Shown here in pieces: positions 55,494 through 57,994 of a stretch of DNA of 57,994 nucleotides; positions within the stretch are counted from its first letter, which is position 1; every line of letters begins with the position of its first letter. Position numbers and translations under genes: made by a program. The DNA comes from Chitinophagaceae bacterium (GTDB taxonomy: Bacteria > Bacteroidota > Bacteroidia > Chitinophagales > Chitinophagaceae), in assembly GCA_020437365.1 (NCBI GenBank), contig JAGQWM010000008.1, positions 1 through 57,994 of the forward strand, written 5' to 3'. The notes below the pieces were generated by a model. That model saw nothing but the letters and a program-made list of their open reading frames with translations, had not been told where the DNA came from and did no database searches.

Positions 55494-55796
55494 ATGAAAC
55501 AAAATCTACACATATCAGCTTTTTTTGACGAACCTGAATTTTTACAAAGTTTAGTAGAACGACTGGCTTATCGGCGGTATGCATTGGGCTTTGAAAATGA
55601 AAAAGTACCTGCCGGTTTAAAAGCTCTTGAAACTTCTTCTACCGAAGCTTATGTCAGCGGAACTGTCGGCATCGAAACGACTGACCCGCCAACATCCGAA
55701 AAAATCAATATGCCATTTATCACTTGTTTTTTATTTACTTGTATCAAGGGTTATGGCGACCCTTACAAACTCATTTGGAGTACTTCTTTATCCTAA
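55494..55796 (+). CDS. Small orphan ORF
   Basis: 100 residues, not recognised. N-terminus KQNLHISAFFDEPEFLQSL is polar; the C-terminal part has a short hydrophobic stretch (MPFITCFLFTCI). A strong terminator starts 20 bases after the stop, which argues for a transcribed gene. It could also be the remnant of a longer gene. Low confidence. Confidence 0.45.
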   Translation: MKQNLHISAFFDEPEFLQSLVERLAYRRYALGFENEKVPAGLKALETSSTEAYVSGTVGIETTDPPTSEKINMPFITCFLFTCIKGYGDPYKLIWSTSLS

Positions 55797-55816
55797 AAGG
55801 AAGCGAAATAGACTAG

Positions 55817-55865
55817 AGCCGGATATTTTTTGGGTTTTCCCGGAAAATGCCGGCTTTCTTTATTC
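55817..55865 (+). terminator. Rho-independent terminator
   Basis: AGCCGG pairs with CCGGCT and, inside, TATTTTTTGGG pairs with CCCGGAAAATG (with G-U pairs), separated by one bulged A, around a TTTT loop. A TTCTTTATT tail follows. Confidence 0.8.
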
Positions 55866-55982
55866 GGTTTATTCCATTTTTTTTCTACATTTAGAGGATA
55901 AAGTCATTCATTACAAAATTTAAAATGACTTTTACAAACCTCCACCGCCTTTTGAAAGCCATTCAATTTCAAAAAACATTGT

Positions 55983-57994
55983 ATGATGAAATTCAAAACG
56001 GCAACGAATCATTTCATTTTCCTTTTTCTCTTACTACTTATCGGCAACAGTTTTTTACCCTCAAAACTATTGGCACAAAATACAGAGAGAAAAGGCCTTT
56101 ATAAAATCACTAATTATAATTACCGTGATTATGATGCATCACCTGTCAATTGGTGGACTTGTGAAGACAAAAACGGCTTAATGTATTTTGCCAACCAGGA
56201 TGGTATATTAATTTACGATGGCCAACATTGGGACTTGGTAAAAACGCCAGACAATACGGGTATCCGTTGCCTGGTTAAAGGAAAAGACGATAAAATATAC
56301 GTGGGTGGCAGCAGGGATATCGGATACCTGGCGCCCGATAAAAACGGCAGCATGGAATTTATTTCATTAAAAAACCTGATGCCCAAAGAATACCAGGATA
56401 TTAAAACTGTTTGGCAAGTCAATAGTTACAATAACAAAATATATTTCCTGACCACAAACACCTTTTATGTATGGGATTACAAATCCTTCAGTTTTCTCAA
56501 TAGCAAAGATGGATTCCATGCCGCCTGGAACATTCATGGCAAATATTATTGCCGAATTTGGAATAGAGGATTAACGGTATTAGAAAATGACAGTTTCCAC
56601 GTAGTGCCGCACGGCGACAAATTTACCAGCGAACGCATTTATTCTTTATTGCCGTATGATAATAAAGACAAATTATTAGTTGGCAGCCGCACACAAGGCC
56701 TTTTTATATATGATGGAAAAGATTTCACACCTTTCAAAACACAGGCTGACGATTTTATTGTAAATACCAGTTTATATGGCGGTATCGTATTACCGAATGG
56801 ACAGTTTGCACTCAATACTTTTAATGATGGTGTTGTCGTAATAGACAAAAACGGCAAGCTCATACAGCGTATAGATAAATCGGTGGGCTTACAGGACAAT
56901 TCGGTTGATCAACTTTTCCTTGACAGTCGCGGTATTTTATGGATGTCATTATTCAATGGTTTGTCAAAAATGGACCTTAGTTCACCTTTTACCTATTACA
57001 CCGAAAGTGCCGGCCTTCCGTCCAAAGCTGTTTTCCATACCGGCATGCATAACGGCTACCTGTATGCGGGAACGAACAGCGGCGTGTATGTATTGGCTCC
57101 AGCAACCAATCGTTTTGAAAAAGTGGAAGGTACCGGGGGCCAGGTAGGCAATTTTATTCAAATGGGCGACGACTTTATTGTCGCCTGTGGCGAAAAAGGA
57201 ATTTTAAAACTGGTTGGCAATAAATCAATCCCTATAATTCAAAAAAAGAACTATGAATTTCACGTAAGTGCCATGACCAAAATGCATGCTGATTCCACTG
57301 TCCTTTTAGTAGCTTTAAGAGGCAGTGCAGCCATTGTGAAATACCATCCCAATAATAAAACTTATACTATCGAATCCATATTTGATAATTTCCGGGCACG
57401 ACAGGGTATTATCATAACCGATAAAAAAGATAATATCTGGTCATTTGGCGATAGCAGAAGTGAATTAAAATCATTGACACCATTTTATGAAAATGGTAAA
57501 TGGGAGTTCACAAAAAACTCTTTAAAAATTTACGGCCCCAACAATGGAATTCCTCAAAAAGGGGTGAATCAATTTATTTATGATGGTGACATTTATTTTG
57601 CCCGTGGACCGGATTCGGTATATGTATATAATTACCAAGAACAGAAATTTCATATAGATACCGGTTTATTCTTTACAAAATATGCACAAAGAAATGGCAA
57701 TGGAAGTACACCCTATTCAGCTACTGATTATTCGGGCAGAGTTTGGGCCAATTACGGAGCTGGTATTTTTGTCAAAATTCCGCAAGCTGATGGTTCATTG
57801 AAAATCATCAACACCCCTTTTAAAGAAATTAGTAGCACCTTTCCGGTTTGGTCAATTATGTTCTCTAAAGACAATGACGGCCACCAGGTTGCCTGGCTGT
57901 CCAGCGGCGAAGGAATAGTAAGATATGATGGCAACCTGGATGAAAAGAAAGCCGGCAATTTCCAGGCTCTCATCCGCACCATTACACTCAATGA
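55983..57994 (+). CDS. Propeller-type ligand-binding sensor, 3' end outside window
   Basis: Open from the ATG at 55983 (a second ATG follows at once) to the window end, about 670 residues, no stop. A signal peptide (FIFLFLLLLIGNSFLPSKLLAQ) is followed by beta-propeller repeats of the two-component-regulator propeller type: NWWTCEDKNGLMYFANQDGILIYDG, GSRTQGLFIYDG, QLFLDSRGILWMSLFNGLSKMD and WSFGDSR. The last visible residues (QALIRTITLN) resemble the entry to a Y_Y_Y domain. A transmembrane helix and an output domain (HTH or histidine kinase) are expected beyond the edge. Confidence 0.85.
   Translation, partial: MMKFKTATNHFIFLFLLLLIGNSFLPSKLLAQNTERKGLYKITNYNYRDYDASPVNWWTCEDKNGLMYFANQDGILIYDGQHWDLVKTPDNTGIRCLVKGKDDKIYVGGSRDIGYLAPDKNGSMEFISLKNLMPKEYQDIKTVWQVNSYNNKIYFLTTNTFYVWDYKSFSFLNSKDGFHAAWNIHGKYYCRIWNRGLTVLENDSFHVVPHGDKFTSERIYSLLPYDNKDKLLVGSRTQGLFIYDGKDFTPFKTQADDFIVNTSLYGGIVLPNGQFALNTFNDGVVVIDKNGKLIQRIDKSVGLQDNSVDQLFLDSRGILWMSLFNGLSKMDLSSPFTYYTESAGLPSKAVFHTGMHNGYLYAGTNSGVYVLAPATNRFEKVEGTGGQVGNFIQMGDDFIVACGEKGILKLVGNKSIPIIQKKNYEFHVSAMTKMHADSTVLLVALRGSAAIVKYHPNNKTYTIESIFDNFRARQGIIITDKKDNIWSFGDSRSELKSLTPFYENGKWEFTKNSLKIYGPNNGIPQKGVNQFIYDGDIYFARGPDSVYVYNYQEQKFHIDTGLFFTKYAQRNGNGSTPYSATDYSGRVWANYGAGIFVKIPQADGSLKIINTPFKEISSTFPVWSIMFSKDNDGHQVAWLSSGEGIVRYDGNLDEKKAGNFQALIRTITLN

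Noticed and set aside
55627..55923. 98-residue plus-strand frame overlapping the orphan ORF
   Set aside because: It runs through the terminator at 55817-55865 and has poor codon character.
1..57994. tRNA or rRNA genes, CRISPR arrays, insertion sequences, prophage
   Set aside because: No cloverleaf-like or rRNA sequence, no spaced repeats, no transposase or integrase motifs and no terminal inverted repeats seen in the gaps or frames.

Overview
The window looks like a chromosome segment of a Bacteroidota bacterium, most likely Chitinophagia/Chitinophagaceae-like. This rests on the primary sigma factor N-terminus ([15 protein letters not shown]), many TAnnTTTG promoter boxes directly upstream of genes, the near absence of Shine-Dalgarno sequences, a bS16 with a long acidic tail, a NuoG without a molybdopterin domain, and lipoprotein and WG-repeat proteins typical of the phylum. 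The base composition is AT-rich. I see no rRNA, tRNA, insertion sequence, prophage or CRISPR array.

Layout. (1) 1-11511, minus strand: a complex I operon nuoA-B-C-orf-D-E-F-orf-G-H-I-J-K-L, cut off inside nuoL, with two non-nuo genes inserted. (2) 11683-14616, minus: TPR protein, PstS-like lipoprotein and a small membrane protein. (3) 14936-25660: housekeeping and envelope genes (LMW-PTP, hisS, thiolase, rlmN, an LTXXQ/Spy-like protein, two pseudouridine synthases, OsmC, CDF transporter, LptF/G permease, an unknown protein and a START-like protein). (4) 25968-35661: rpoD, ffh, rpsP, rimM, dinB, M20 peptidase, WG-repeat protein, Hsp15-like S4 protein and a small unknown protein. (5) 35681-48383, the most interesting part: a PAS histidine kinase and a response regulator fused to a Crp-type module, transcribed divergently from a clade II nitrous oxide reductase operon (nosZ-orf-nosL-nosD-nosF-nosY-ric). 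A second operon follows, encoding a ba3-type (B-family) cytochrome oxidase, a Sco copper chaperone and a membrane-anchored cytochrome c. (6) 48499-57994: trmD, fatty acid desaturase, a large sortilin/BNR-repeat protein, adenine deaminase, a small orphan ORF and the 5' part of a large propeller-type sensor.

How it fits together. Complex I feeds electrons into the respiratory chain. Region 5 looks like a low-oxygen terminal module: N2O respiration, repair of NO-damaged Fe-S centres, a high-affinity type oxidase, shared CuA/copper assembly factors and a cytochrome c that could serve either enzyme. Both operons in region 5 have the same TACATTTG -10-like box, lack a good -33 TTG, and carry a Crp/Fnr-like TGA-N6-TCATAT site. 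By the expected start points these sites lie near -41 (nosZ) and -64 (oxidase), the two classical activator positions, and a Crp-type response regulator is encoded next door. A 40-residue gene at 44943-45065 is a strong candidate for oxidase subunit IIa and is easily missed because of its size.

Limits: all calls are from reading the sequence; no homology searches were run. Promoter, operator and terminator calls are pattern matches.
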